Notes under the pieces: model-generated | Database searches by the model: none | The model's input: the letters and a program-made list of their open reading frames with translations, nothing else | What the model was told of the DNA's origin: nothing | Position numbers and translations under genes: made by a program | Shown: piece after piece, positions 33,064-46,007 of the stretch | How the letters are laid out: each line of letters opens with the position of its first letter | How positions within the stretch are numbered: position 1 is the stretch's first letter | NCBI GenBank assembly: GCA_018881555.1 | Contig: JACAXG010000168.1 | Span: forward strand, 1,608,495-1,672,494 | Reading direction: 5' to 3' | Source: Amblyornis subalaris | Lineage: Eukaryota > Chordata > Aves > Passeriformes > Ptilonorhynchidae | Length of the DNA stretch: 64,000 nt

Positions 33064-36000
33064 AAGGCAGGAGAGCAAGGCAGTCCTGGAGCACAAGGTG
33101 CTTTCCCTAGCTCCAGGGCTCATTGCATGGATAGATAAAGGGAAATAACCTCAGACTAATCAAGCAGAAAAGCATTTTCCCAAGGTTGATCTGTTTGTCA
33201 TTTCTTATGGACCTGATTAACCACAAGAGATCCCCATGCTCCTTCCATATCCCTCTTGTTGTCCCAGAGAGAATGAGTTAAGATCAGGCAAAATTATTTC
33301 ACTGAAACTAAAACTCCTTCAAGANCTCTGACTTCCTTCAAGACACTTCNACTTCAGCAGAAACTTATTTTGGAAATGTTGAGATATTCCAAGGGATACT
33401 TTAGGAATCAACATGTGGGTAAGGGAGGTAATNTGCAAATTAATTTTTCTTTCAACATTACAAAATTTTAAGTTGCCTTAGTGGCTTGTATCAAGCAGGG
33501 GCTCCCATGTGCAGAAGGAAACCATCCTGCTCTTTCAGGCTGCTTGGGTACAGAGACACTGCCCAGAGCTCCTCCGAGTTGNTCAGTCAAAATGCAGCTG
33601 CACCAAAACATCTTTTTGTGAAAACTGAACAACAGACACAGAGAAGAACATTCCTCAGGGGAGACCCAGAGTGGCTGTGGTGTGGAACTGAACCNGGATG
33701 AGGAGAAACCCCCTTCCCTTGCCCTACACACATCACGAGTCCCTACCCAAGCCTTACCTCTGGCTGCAAGGAGATGCACTGGGTGTTTCCTCACCACTTG
33801 GAGCTTCTCCCCTGAGGACAGACCTGTCTTCACCTCCTAGCACCCCCTGAGCACAGGAAAAGCTGGCCCATGGGATTCCCTTGGGATCTGAGCTGCTCAG
33901 CCCATCCATGACCCTTTTATCCGTGTCCAGCCGATGGAAGCGGTGCAGCTGCCAAGAGCTGTGTTTGGAAAACAAACACCATTCTGAGAGGGTATTTTGG
34001 CTGACAACCTGTTCGGACAGAAGTGATTGAAGGGGTTTAGAGAAGTGCTCCTGCCAGATAAGAGGTGTGCTGGGATCTGGAGAAGTGTTTGCTAAACAAA
34101 GGGAATGATGGAAAGGAACCTCCCTGCTCTGCCCCTCCCTGAAAGGAGCGAGCTCCAGTCCCGCTGGGCTTCTCTGCTCGGGTTTCCATCTACTCTGGAC
34201 AAGCTTTTGTGCCAAAAACCGAGCAGCAAAACTTGCTCCAGAATGACTTTCCTTTGCTGGCAGTTCTTCCTCCACAGAGGCTCTGCGAACCAGACAGCCA
34301 AGGTGTGGTGACACAGGTTATTTGTAGGGAGACAGAAGGATTTGGGATGTGTCAAACCTGCACAATGCACAATCTTGCAGTGCCTTTTAGAGACCAGCAC
34401 AGCTACCAAGGGATTTTGCTGTGCAGCACAATTCTGTCAAGCGCAGGGTCACGGGTTTTCTTGCTAGGTAAAGGTGAGCAGCTGCCCCAGCAGCCAGGAA
34501 AACAGGAATGTTCATCATCCTGAATGGAAACAGCAGCCCCATAAATACCAGGTGACTGCTCTGCCCTTGTGAGCCCTGCCAACAACCTCCATCAGACCTG
34601 TCAGCACCCACTCCCATTCCCCCTCCTTCCTTTCCATCTCTTTTCCATCGACCTAGTCCGGATTTTGCTGGATGTGCCATGCCCTGTGCAGCTGGATAAA
34701 TGCATGGCAGACAAGGAGCATGGCCTTTTCCTCTGCTCCTGGCACCANCTGAGAGCCCACAGCGTTTGGAGAGGTGGAATTTTCACAAGGTTTGGATGTA
34801 GATGCTGGGGAGACACCCTGAGGGAAGAGAAGGGGAACACCAGCATCCTGAGCTGCATTTATCTCATCAGGGGAAGGCTGTAGCTCGGTAATTAGGAGTA
34901 AATAAATAAGAAACGTCCGTGTTCTCTGGCAGCAGGAGAAATTGAGAGCACATGGTAGGGAGGCAGCTGCTCGATGTTTTCAGCTATTTATAGCAGTTCT
35001 TTATTCTCTGCCATTCCTCCACAGCTCCTGTTATTTTCAGGTGCATTGTTGAGAGCTTTCCTTCCCCTTCTCTCACTAACAGACTCCATCTTTCCTTGGC
35101 CTTGTCATCCCTCCTGTCCTTNAAAGATGATCCTTTCAGACACTTTAGAATTGTTCCTCCTTACAGCTCATTTTGTGGCTTGGCCTGGATGATGTGCTCT
35201 CTACTCACTCATTTTCTTTTTCCATCTCCTTCCTCAGCAAATGACCCAAATTTCCATTTTCTGTATGAATCCTTCATCCTGAAATTCACTGAAGAAGTGA
35301 TGAGTCAGTCACTGAAGAGCTGGCCGGGCTGGTCTTTGAAGTCTGATTGTTCCCTGGGATGAAACACAGCTGAGCACAATCCATNTCTGGGGTTTGATCT
35401 CATTTGGGAAGGTCTAGCTCTGGATCTCTGCTCTGTCCACCACGAAAATGGGGCGAAGCACTTTTTCCATGTGTGCCAGTATTTAGGTTACCTTCAGCCT
35501 CCACCCTGCCTGCTGCTGCTTTTCCTCCCAAATTCCATCTTCATTTATATATTCTGGGATTCTTTTGTTTGTTAAAAATTCCTTTACCACCTGACACAGC
35601 TCGGTAAGCCCTGACAGAGCCATGCTCCTCCCCCTCTCCTGCCATCCTTCCCTACCTTTTTTTTCCTCNGCTTTCTTGTGTTCAAATTCCCAGTTGCTTT
35701 TGTGAACTCCAAGAATAAATATTTATTTAAATATATGCCATACTTTACTTTAAGATATTCCATACTTTTTACAGTTCTCAAGCTCCTTGTTCCCCGCTGG
35801 CTTCCCTGCGTGTTTGGTTCTCTGTGCTGGAAATTCTGGCTGTGGGAAATGAGGAGAGGCCACTCTAAGAACACACTGGGGACATCTCTGAAATGACTTT
35901 TCCTGCACGAGGTGAGCCAAGGGCAGAAAATACCAACGTTTCCCNTTTGCTCTGGAAAATACAGCCCAAAAAAAGGAATCCACCAGGTGACCTTGAGCTG

Positions 36001-36712
36001 GCCAGGGCTGTGCCGCCTTTCCCNTCAAGGTCACCACAGCTGGAACATTTTGTTTCCAAAAGCATCTTCAAGGCCTTTTCTTTATTGCCACTATAAACTC
36101 ACCTCCCATTCAGCTCCATCCCGGGCCAGGCTGGGCTGCTCCGATGGTTTTAGTTGGACAATGCAGGTGGAGACAGGACCCTGCCTGCTCTGACANGGCC
36201 CCTCTGCTTTCCAGAGCATGGAATCCAAAGGTTTTTTTTGCTGGCATGGTGTGTGAGCAGTTGAACACCCACCGATCCCACAGCCACTGCAGGCAGCTGA
36301 AAAACAGCACTGGGAACGAGCTCCGGGTACAGGGAAATGCAGGAGTGGCCCATGGCAGTTTTCTAGCCTAAAGCCACAAAAAAAACATGGAATTTTCAGG
36401 GTCTGTGATTGTTATCCAGGCATTTTGCAGCGGGTCAATGCAGCAAATTCAGGCCTGTGCTGCTGTGTCAAGGCATCACTTTTGTTTTACAAGGACAAGT
36501 TGGCATCTCCAGTTTTCCTTGGAACAGATTTCACTGCACTGCACAAGGGCTTGTGATTTGCTTTGAAGTTTGTAGATACACTTGTGACTATTCCTGGCTT
36601 AGGACATGGCTGCATCCACTGCTCCCCATTACTTAGATCACACCTTTATTAAAAAAAAAAAAGGAAGTGAGCCAGGTAAAGGTGTCAGGTTAAGAGAGGT
36701 GCTTTTCCTTAC
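33064..36712. other. Probable first intron or 5' flank, nothing recognised
   Basis: AT-richer DNA with single N bases. No CR1 tail, no CpG island and no supported exon. Confidence 0.4.
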
Positions 36713-36793
36713 CTTCAGATTGGGGATTTGACAGTATTTTCGGATGGCTGCTGGTTCANTTCCACTTGGAATGTATTCTCCATGTGTAGACAT
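36713..36793 (-). other. Candidate exon, possibly an upstream exon of the SLC26A2-like gene
   Basis: An 81-nt minus-strand segment lies between an acceptor (gattttttgtag) and a strong donor (gaag then gtaagg). It is open throughout (27 codons, phase 0 to 0), starts with ATG and includes H-G-E-Y-I-P-S-G and the run A-A-I-R-K-Y-C-Q-I-P-N-L-K. Joined to the acceptor at 33061 it would be out of frame with the transporter ATG by one base. It could therefore be a 5' UTR exon with an upstream ORF, an exon of an unrecognised gene, or chance. Confidence 0.25.
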
Positions 36794-37365
36794 CTACAAA
36801 AAATCATCTTTTTTAAGGGAAAAACAAGGAAAAGGAGACAAGCCCAGAACTGGTCCCACTGCTGAGATGGCAAAATGCAACAGAAGCACCCGAGGACAGA
36901 AAAGGTGAGCAGAACCTCTTCATTCGTTTCTTGGAAAGGGATTGTTCACATTTCCGCAGGAGATAACACATTCCCAGGAAGCAGAGCAGTTTTTGCAGCC
37001 CCTGTTTTTGGCAGGGCACAGCAGGGGTCACAGCAGGGCAAAGATGACACAAATACTGTGAGGTAAAAAGTGTCACTGCCCCTGGGACTGCACTGGAAAT
37101 GCAGTTACACCACTCTGGGGCTGATAAAAAAAATTCCTTACCAGCTTTTGCTGCACTTTGCTGCTGCCTCCACGTTTTTCCCTGCATGACACATTCCCAG
37201 TGCCTATGACCCTCTTCCAAATGATCAAGCTAATCATTGAAAATGCTATAATGGCTCTGCAAACAGATTAAATCGATTCCAGATGAATCCAGTGGAATAA
37301 AGATGTGGAGACACATTTCTGTTTCATACTGAACTGGCACCCAGCCCAGGCTGTTTGGCATCCTT
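36794..37365. other. Non-coding, nothing recognised
   Basis: A weak donor-like site at 37130 (gctg then gtaagg on the minus strand) has a poor acceptor upstream, and I do not count it as an exon. Confidence 0.35.
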
Positions 37366-37548
37366 AGGGTGGGGAGGCCCTGGCACAGGTTGCCCAGAGA
37401 AGCTGTGGCTGCCCCACCCCTGGAACTGTCCAAGGTCAGGTTGGATGGGACTTGGAGCACCCTGGGATAGCGGAAGGTGTCCCTGCCCATGGCAGGGGGT
37501 GGCGCTGGATGAGCTTTAAGGTCCCTCCCAACCCAATAAAGCATTTTT
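37366..37548 (+). mobile_element. CR1 LINE 3' end
   Basis: Plus-strand CR1: agggtggggaggccctggca, caggttgcccagagaagctg, ccaaggtcaggttggatggg, ctgggatagcggaaggtgtc, and a terminal aaggtccctcccaaccca. Confidence 0.93.
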
Positions 37549-38317
37549 TCCTAATACCTAATCCACTCTCCAACTACCCGCCATGTGACAAGACTGGATA
37601 TTCCATCAGATTTTAAACAGAAGGAGAAGCTTTTCCCACAACTCAAACGTGGGGACCCTGTCACAGGGTGGGATGGGAGTCAACAGCTTTGGGAAAAGGG
37701 GTTATGAAGCTCCTTCATGAAGAAGTGCTGCAAAAGCTGTAACAAAGGTCTCAGTGCTCAGGAAGTTTGGAACCTGCTGTTTTCCAGCGCTGGGAGGGCT
37801 CTGAAGGGGCTCGACTCCTGGGACACATTTCCCGAGCAGCCCCCAGCAGGCTGTGAGCCAGGAGATGGGGCTGGGGGGTCCCATCAAGAACAGGAGTGTG
37901 GATGGCAAGGATGAGTTAACTCCAGGTGAGGCAGAGCCCAGAGCAGCACAGGAAAGGGAGCTGCTGGCTGGGCCTGGTTATCTCAGCTCTGTATCAGCAG
38001 CAGCCAGACTCCTTGTGCTGGAGGCTGTTCTGTGCTTTCCAAGAGAAAGCTCCCGCGGGCACTCTCCACGATCCAGAGCTCCTTCCTCTCTGTTGGCACC
38101 AACACAAAACCTGCAGCCTGTGCACTGAGGTCTCCTAAGGTAAAAGGCATCCTCGGGTAAAAGCTGAGCCATGCTGGGTCAGGAAAGTCTTTTCCATAAC
38201 TCAAGGACACATTTGCAGATGTAATGTCACAGGAACTGCCCAGAACTGCTCTCAGAGCTGCTCCCAGGTTTTTCTGGCTCTTACTGGCCATGGCCTGACC
38301 AAGTCACATCCCCTGGG
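37549..38317. other. Non-coding, nothing recognised
   Basis: No supported feature between two CR1 copies. Confidence 0.4.
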
Positions 38318-38560
38318 ACAGAATCACAGAATCAAAGGGCAGGGACCCACAAGGACTATCAAAGTCCAGCTCCTGTCCCTGCACAGACACCCCAACAACC
38401 ACACCCTGTGCATCCCTGGGAGCGTTGTCCCAACGCTCCTGGAGCTCTGGCAGCCTTGGGGCCGGGACCATTCCCTGGGGAGCCTGTTCAGTGCCCACCA
38501 CTCTCTGGGGGAAGAACCTTTTCCTAATATCAATCCCAACACCCTGACACAGCCCCATAT
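38318..38560 (-). mobile_element. CR1-type LINE 3' end, minus strand, different subfamily
   Basis: Starts acagaatcacagaatcaaag and continues with cctgcacagacaccccaac, ctgtgcatccctgggagcg, ctccaggagcgttgg-type blocks and ggggaagaaccttttcctaa. Overall layout matches a CR1 3' UTR, but the internal blocks differ from the other copies in the window. Confidence 0.8.
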
Positions 38561-39654
38561 GATGTCAAGAACACTGAAATACATGGCAGCAATTTTGCAG
38601 GGCTGAATGTGTAATATCAGGTGCTGTAACTACACCCATTGCAAAGTACAAGCAGCACCAAACCTGGCCATTCCTGCACTTTGGGAATATGGTCCTGGCC
38701 CCCACGAGGGTGCTGCTCCCCGGCACATGGCACATCACTGTCCCCACGTTGCTGATTATGGTTTTTAATCCCACGACAAACCCCAGAGCAGCGGGGTCAG
38801 AGCAAGATGACAGCCAGGTACCGTCAGGCAACGCCCTGATGGTTTCTGTGGGGTGGGAACTGCTCACGTGTGTGAGAGAACAGGGCACACGGCTGTGTGT
38901 GCACTGCACACCTCAGCAGGGCTGCCAGGGCCAGCAGGGACTGGGACTCACTGCTCAAACACGCCTGGATTGCCTGTCCAAAATGTACAGCTCCAGCATC
39001 TTCTAAGGGAGAGCGGTGGACAGTGTCCTCCTTGAGTGTCCCTCCCAACATCCTCCCAGGCAAACCCAGGCAGGGCGGGCTGGATGAGTGGGCAGTGGGA
39101 TGGACTGAGAACTGGCTGATCCCACAGGGTCCCGGTCAGTGGCACAGGGTCAGGCTGGAGTTCTGCCACTGGTGGTGTCCCCCAAGGTTCAGGACTGGGC
39201 CCACTATTGCCTTATTTCCCCATCCATGAGTGAATGAGGAGCTGGTGCCTCCTCAGCAGTTCCCTGCTGACACAGAGCTGCCACACAGCTACCCCAGAGG
39301 GCTGTGCTGCCCTTCCAAAGGGCCTGGACAGGATGGAGAGATGGGCAAAGAACTGCCTGAGATTCAACAAGGGCAAATGCAGGCTCCTGCANTTGGGCAA
39401 GAATGACCCCATGTGCCAGTCCGGGCTGGGGGGGACCTGCTGGAGCAGCTCTGTGGAGAAGGATCTTGGGGTGCTGGTGGCCAACGAGCTGTCCCTGAGC
39501 CAGCAGAGTGTCCTGGGGGACAAGAGGTCAATGGGATCCTGGGGAGCATCAGGAAGATATGAGGAATGGCCTGGAGTCTCCCCGTGCCCAGGAAAGACTG
39601 AGGGAGCCGGGGCTGCTCTGCCTGGAGAGGAGCCCCAGCTGAGAGGAGCCCTCA

Positions 39655-40009
39655 NNNNNNNNNNNNNNNNNNNNNNNNNNNNNNNNNNNNNNNNNNNNNN
39701 NNNNNNNNNNNNNNNNNNNNNNNNNNNNNNNNNNNNNNNNNNNNNNNNNNNNNNNNNNNNNNNNNNNNNNNNNNNNNNNNNNNNNNNNNNNNNNNNNNNN
39801 NNNNNNNNNNNNNNNNNNNNNNNNNNNNNNNNNNNNNNNNNNNNNNNNNNNNNNNNNNNNNNNNNNNNNNNNNNNNNNNNNNNNNNNNNNNNNNNNNNNN
39901 NNNNNNNNNNNNNNNNNNNNNNNNNNNNNNNNNNNNNNNNNNNNNNNNNNNNNNNNNNNNNNNNNNNNNNNNNNNNNNNNNNNNNNNNNNNNNNNNNNNN
40001 NNNNNNNNN
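39655..40009. other. Assembly gap, 355 N
   Basis: A continuous run of N inside the CR1 element and directly next to a 29-bp tandem repeat. Its true size is unknown. Open frames drawn through it are meaningless. Confidence 1.
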
Positions 40010-40125
40010 CATCCCTGGGTGTCCCTGTGTGCAAACCCCATCCCTGGGTGTCCCTGTGTCCAAACCTCATCCCTGGGTGTCCCTGTGTCCAAACCCCATC
40101 CCTGGGTGTCCCTGTGTGCAGGGAG
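40010..40125. repeat. Minisatellite, 29-bp unit, four visible copies
   Basis: Units start catccctgggtgtccctgtg at 40010, 40039, 40068 and 40097 and differ at one or two positions. The first unit begins at the gap edge, so more copies probably lie in the gap. Confidence 0.95.
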
Positions 40126-40435
40126 GGCTCAGGGCAGGGCCAGGCTCTGCTCCNGGGGCCCAGCAATGGCCCCAGAGGAACAGGCAGGGACTGAGNCCAG
40201 GGAGTTCCCTCCAAACAGGAGGCAGAACTTCTGCCCTGGGCAGGGACCNAGCCCTGNNCAGAGACCAGAGAGGGGCTGGAGTCTCCTCCCTGGGGATATT
40301 CCAGAGCNGTCTGGACACAACCCTGTGCCCTGTGCTCTGGGATGGCCCTGCNGGAGCAGGGAGGTGGCACCAGTGACCACTGTGGTCCCTTCCAACCTCA
40401 CCCATCCTGGGATCAAGCATTTGTCCAACAACACA

Positions 40436-42110
40436 AAAAATACAAATTTCATCTTTTAATTGTGCTAAAGAGATCCCAACGATTTTACCAGATTTGATAG
40501 AAAATTCTCACGCTCACAAATCTACAATGACAATAAGGCACACGAGCAATTAAAAACAACAATTGTACAGGACAGTGCGAGGGAGAGCCACCACCACGCA
40601 CGGGATGGACACAGCACTGAGGGCAGGACATGACACAACTCCTGACAGAACCAAACTGTCCCCACGACCAGGAGCAGCTGGTGGCAGCAGCTCTGTCCCC
40701 ACGCCGGGCACGGGGAAGGTCCCTGGCAGCAAACATTCCCCTGATGCCCCNGAGTGACGCAGCTCCCTGAGCTCCACCACCCACCTGGGGCACATCACAC
40801 TTTGTTTTTACTGCACAGAGAGGTCACAGCAAAAATTAAGGTGATCTTTTACACACACGACACAATTTTCCCACATTTTACTCAAATAACACAAAAACTG
40901 TTTTGTAACNGGGTCAGGTCTGCTGACCAATGTGTTCTACTCCAGTCCTGAGGTCCTGTTGGGTTAAAGTGATTCTTCAACAAACTCCAGGCAGAGTTTG
41001 CCGTTTTGTNTGTTCTGCAGAAAATGATGTCACGAATATCCAAAATTATTCAAAACAATCATACCCCAGAACATACCAAGGTACTTGAGATGATGGTCAG
41101 GGACACAAGAATGAAGACTCAAAGCATCATGTGCTTTTCAGAAAAATGAGATTTTACCTCTCCTTAACCATGCTTCAGCAGCGTTTCAAATACACATAAA
41201 ATTTCCTTCTTTAAGTAAAAAATCAGACATAAAAAAATGGGATGGACCCAAGTTCAACAAAATGTGTTTCCTACCTCCATGTGGAGNCTTTAGATCACCT
41301 GGGAGCTGGCCTAAGTCCTATCAGAGCTGCACTTAAATGTTTTAGCAGTAATTTTACCTCAANGGAGATTTGATTGTCCATGCAATGCTGAAATATTTTA
41401 TGTATTTGCACATCAAAAAATACCATTATGCCTTAGCTTATAGACTTTGTAGTAAATAAAATAGAAAGGAACTAATTATACTATAAACTAAATATATATA
41501 TTAAATATTTGCCATTTTACCTAACCAGAGCCCTTGCTTTCAGCATTGCAACGATCTCAAAAGAAAAAGCAAGACCCACAATTATTTCCACTTCAGGTAG
41601 AATCTGACTGAAAGGTTGATTTTCACATGAGCAGCTGATCCTACAAAGGCTTATAAAGATGATGACCCAGTGTGAGTAATTCTTGGCATTTAANAAGGTC
41701 ATTCCCAGTGCAAAGTCTGCACGGAGGACACGACTCCTCCGGTCTGTGCCAGCAGGGAAGTGCAAACCCTTCTAGAGAGGAGAATTACATCAATACTGGA
41801 GTTACATCAATATTGGAGCCCCACAACATGGTCCTACACGCAGCAGAACAAACGAATCCACAAAGCACCCTGCATGGGACGAGCAGCACGTCAATATTTG
41901 CATCACAGCTTCATTCGTTCAGCTGCGACAATGAATAAAACAAAATTAAAACTGCAAATTACCTCAAGCATTTAATCCCTTTTCCAAAGCATGAGGAAAA
42001 AACCCGACCCACGAGAGAAGGTAATGCCCTGAAACGGATTTTTTGCCTGAAGATTTTCACCCTCAGCTAACCTGGGACTGAGCGTGGGCCCCTCACAAGC
42101 AGAGGCCCCT
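40436..42110. other. AT-rich non-coding DNA, nothing firmly recognised
   Basis: Several short minus-strand segments near 41150, 41355 and 41515 have splice-like borders and stay open for 10-14 codons, but the frames do not form a consistent chain. Some or all of this may be downstream flank of SLC26A2. Confidence 0.35.
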
Positions 42111-42195
42111 GCCCACAGCCCCTTGCCCCCTGCCCACAGCCCCTTGCCCCCTGCCCACAGCCCCTTGCCCCCTGCCCACAGCCCCTTGCCCCAGC
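42111..42195. repeat. Minisatellite, 21-bp unit, four copies
   Basis: The block gcccacagccccttgccccc begins at 42111, 42132, 42153 and 42174. The period is a multiple of three, so the minus strand stays open as a repeated A-R-G-C-G-Q-G peptide. I regard this as incidental. Confidence 0.95.
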
Positions 42196-42695
42196 ACCCA
42201 GAGGACTGGGGGGGTTTGGGGTTGTTTCACACTCCCTGTTCAGGAGCTTTGGCCTTATCAAGAGATCTGCCATATAACCTGAGCAGTGGGTCACACGGCA
42301 CACCAACACACACCAATCCTTCTGTTTACAGTCAATATTCCATGTCTTGCAGCAAAACACGGCAGCAGCAGGAAGGGGGAGGTTGGTCCATCTTCCAGTC
42401 TGGCCTGAAGGTTGCACCTGGGAGGAACATCCCATTCCAGACACATGGATAACCCAAACCCCATTGTTCTGAGGGTCCTTCTTTCCANGGTTTACAAATT
42501 CAGGGGATGAGGGAAGGCACAGAAAGCTGGGAGTATGGCAGATTTCCCCTTAAAAAACCTGGGACGTGCTTTCCACTGTTCATTTAAAACAAGAGAAGGC
42601 AGAAGAGCCCTTTCCAGGACAGAAGCAGGAATGTCACAAAAGCATAAATGGATATGTGCATCCATCACACAGCAGCAAAAGATGGATATATAAAG

Positions 42696-42699
<4 letters not shown>
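42196..42699. other. Non-coding, nothing recognised
   Basis: No supported feature. Confidence 0.4.
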
Positions 42700-42703
<4 letters not shown>

Positions 42704-42731
<28 letters not shown>

Positions 42732-42732
42732 G
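42704..42732. repeat. (ta)n microsatellite
   Basis: About fourteen uninterrupted ta dinucleotides preceded by catacata. Confidence 0.95.
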
Positions 42733-45700
42733 GAATTCCTTTATAAAACAAATTCTTTAGAGCAAAAGTTTTCAGTCAGTGATCCCCCATTCCTAAAGAT
42801 AAAATTGGATTAAAGGGTCTATAAACAAATTAAAGCAAAATGTGCTTTTTGCCAGTAGGCTCAAATCAGATTAATGTCACTGCTAAAAAACGATTCCAGG
42901 CCTAAAAGGAAAATGGCTGAAACCCATTGTTCTAAGAAATTCCAGCCACAATAAGCTCTAATCTTCAGTTAATTCCCAAGAACTCCCTATTGCACTGAAC
43001 TCTGGTAAATGGCATTTATTTCAGTTCCCTTTTAACCAGGGCAGTGTGCATTAATATAAACTTATTAATACTATGGCCTCTGGATGTTAATTTAAATAAG
43101 AACNTTAGAAGTATTTCCTTTGGTTGCCTGGCTGCTTTTGCTGTTGCATTTTAATAGTTCCTTGTGTTTTGCTTGACANGGAATCTGGAGGCTGCACAAA
43201 CAGCACCGAGGCCAAAAGCAACGTGATCCAGCTAAACATAAATCACTGCAGTACATCTTCTGGCTATAATCTAATTTAATTACACAAAAAATCACTTTAT
43301 GGCTGTTTTATTGTGCTTTGATGTAAATAAATAGCCACGAGCCACAATTACACATCCCAGGAGCTGTGGGAAGTGTGTCCTTCTTGAATTATTGTTACTA
43401 TTCCTCCCTTCCTGCCACAGGTAGGAGTGGATTTGCAAAACCACCTTTTAATAAATAAAGGTTTAGAATTTGGCTACACAGGTCCAAAAATCTCCACCTN
43501 GGCAGCATGGCAAGAATAGGAGAGGGAGGGAAAGAGGGAGGAATCACCCAGAGCAGTTTTTGCTTGACCTCTGTCCCACTCATGGCCTTGAAGTCTCCCG
43601 GCCAGCTGCTCCTTCCTCCTCTCCGTGTCCTGCCCGAAGGGCAATAGGATGAGAAGTAGGTGCAGGAAGGCAGGAATATTTGCAATAACCACGTAACACC
43701 TGCAAATAACCACGTGCTGTCATTTCTCATCAGTGCTGTGAGCTCTGCTCTGCCCTCTTGCAACACAGGAGTTAAAAATCAGCATTTCAAAACCGTAGTG
43801 AGGCTTTTGTTCAAAGTTCCCGAGATTCTTCCTGATAATGTGAACNAACTGTGCTGCAAAGGAGCTCCCCCAGGCCACGGCACTGCCGTCCGTGTGGGGA
43901 CACACCTTCCCAGCCAGGGGCTCCGAGCGGGGACAACAAACAGGTCTGGGTAAGGAGTAAAACACAACTTCCACCCTGCCCTCCNCACTCAGGCACTCAC
44001 CCTGCTCACTGCTTTTACACAGCTCAGCCTAATCCTCTCTGGAAANGCCAACTCAGGGATTACAACTCCCCAGACTGCAGAAAGGATCCTCAGCCCGGAA
44101 TAAAAACATTCACACAGGAGGTCACGGCAGCAAAGGGAAAATTCAGCAGAATCTGGGATTCGTCTCCTCGCATAAACAAACCTCAAGGCTGACACAGAAC
44201 AATATTTGTGGGTTTGAATGCTGCAGAATTTTCTCTGTGACACACAGAGGCTTCTTCTTTCCTCAACAGTGCCAGTTGCAGGACATGGAATGTGTGGATC
44301 TCTGAGGTGCTCCCTTCAATATGTGCTACAGCCACCACCACCTCCCCCAGTATTTCTGTCCTGCTCTGGTGTCCTAAAAAATGTAGCAAGTTCAGTTAAC
44401 ACATNAAGGACTCATCCTCCTGCTGTCTCATCCTTCTTGGAGGCCCCAGCTCCCAGAGTGAAGTGATTCATCACATCCAGCTTTCACAGAAAGAAGAGAA
44501 TAGTTACTGCTCCTTGATCAGAAAAAAACCCCCAACAAAACAGTCTAAACTTAAAATATCTATTTAGTAAACATTTCACAATTCACATTGAACGTTATGC
44601 CTTTTTTGACTCCTGACTCCTTATTTTTGAATGATTAAGGATGAGAATATTGTCTGTACACAACACCTTTCCCTTTTGAGAGCTGTGAAGCACCTGCAAT
44701 TCAGTTTGTAAACTCCCCTGGGAGAAAGAATCCTCTTCCAAGGATGTACTGTGTGCTATGTATAGCTGCTATTCAGTAAAAACTGTTAATCTCTCAATTC
44801 TGCCTTCACTATTGTATTCTACTGCTGTGAGGAGAGAGAACCTCTTCCTACCCTTGTATTTTAGCATGAACAACAGGCACTCTTCACTTTGCATAATATA
44901 AAATGGAAGTAAAAAGTTCTATTTACACTGACCTGGTGAAATAAAGCTCAGCAAAGCATTTTCCTGGCTCCTTTTCCAATGTATTCCTTGGTCTGTGCAT
45001 TCCCATTGCATGAAGTCCATGACAGAGCAAAGGGTCCACAGGCAATAAATCCTGCATTCGTGCACAAAGTCTGTGTGACATGGACACATCTGGACAGAGG
45101 TTGGATAACGTTTGGATAATCCCTTTTCACTCTGGTGCCTGGGATTCTGTCTGCCTGGCATCAAAAACTGCCCAGAAGGGACTCGTTTTTGTTGAAACTC
45201 AAGAACTAGATATTTTCCATATCTAATGTTCACAATGCTAAAGAGCTCCTAAATATTAGGAAAACAACTGACTGACCATAAGCATGACTCAGACTTCTGG
45301 AGTCACCTTTGAAAAAAATCACTAAAATCAAGCTGGAGAGGCAACACTTCCATAGGCACAGGTGGAGAAATAAGATAACCATGCCCCTGTGGCCTGGCTG
45401 CATTAGCAGACAGGGCCTGAGCTGCTTGATTAGAAGATACTAAGATATTTTCATGGATGTTTAGGTTCAATTTCTGCCTCAAGTTTAGGGAGGTTACAAA
45501 ATCAAACACTGCCCAGTAAAGACCGGAGCAAGCAGTCCCTGGCAGCCATTCCTTGGCAAACACAAGGGCGTGGTGATGGAAAAGCAATGCCAGAACGAGG
45601 GACAAGAAATGAGTCGCTCGTTCTGCAGCTGGACAGGATGTCCAGAAGACTCCAAAATCCTGCCCCATCCATAAGGANAAACACAGCACAATATTTTATG

Positions 45701-46007
45701 CAATAAAGACTTGGTCACAACTTAAAGAGTCGAACTGAGACAGAGAAAAGTTCCAGAGAGAAGAGATGAACACCGTGAAAACTGAAGATTCANAGATTGG
45801 CCACAAACCAGTTAAGAACTGCCTTCATTCAGCACCACCTACGGAATCACCACCCCCGGCAGGTAAATCCGAAGCATCCGAAGAGCTTGGACAGTAACAG
45901 TGTGCTGGACACCGCCCTGCCCCTGTTATCTGAGAACACNCACACCGATCGCACAGACACGCAGACACGTTTGCCCAGGCTTTGTTCCAAGCTCCTATCT
46001 TCCCGAG
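42733..46007 (-). other. Probable 3' UTR and downstream flank of SLC26A2
   Basis: The AT-rich region follows the SLC26A2 stop codon. In mammals this gene has a long 3' UTR of several kilobases, so an extended UTR is plausible. No other exon or repeat family is supported. The first canonical minus-strand AATAAA that I see lies at 43307-43312. Confidence 0.35.
43307..43312 (-). terminator. Possible polyadenylation signal of SLC26A2
   Basis: Plus-strand tttatt gives AATAAA on the minus strand, about 2.7 kb after the stop codon. Nearer variant signals could be used instead. Confidence 0.25.

Larger units (their letters stand above)
38990..40435 (+). mobile_element. CR1 LINE with ORF2 C-terminal remnant, interrupted by gap and minisatellite
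   Basis: The longest element in the window. From about 39180 to 39654 it matches the end of the CR1 ORF2 (reverse transcriptase) region: decayed coding around caccagagggctgtgctgcc-type blocks, ggagagatgggcaaag, caacaagggcaaatgcaggc, gcagctctgtggagaaggat, and cagcagagtgtcctggggg. After the N gap and a 29-bp minisatellite, the same element resumes at about 40185 with aggaggcagaacttctgccc, gtctcctccctggggatatt and ggtcccttccaacctcaccc. The conceptual frame is broken by stops and N bases, so this is a dead copy. Confidence 0.82.

Noticed and set aside
33061..33123. N-terminal extension of the SLC26A2-like protein to an ATG at 33123
   Set aside because: A strong acceptor at 33063-33062 lies between the two ATGs, so the extra 25 codons are probably intronic. 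The ATG at 33048 has the better context.
32047..33138. 363-codon open frame on the plus strand
   Set aside because: Antisense to the first coding exon of the SLC26A2-like gene, for the same composition reason.
39234..40376. Long open frames on both strands across 39.2-40.4 kb
   Set aside because: They run through 355 N and a dead CR1 element.
41140..41610. Chain of very short exon-like pieces on the minus strand
   Set aside because: Pieces near 41150, 41355 and 41515 each have splice-like borders, but the frames do not link; chance is the simpler explanation in AT-rich DNA.
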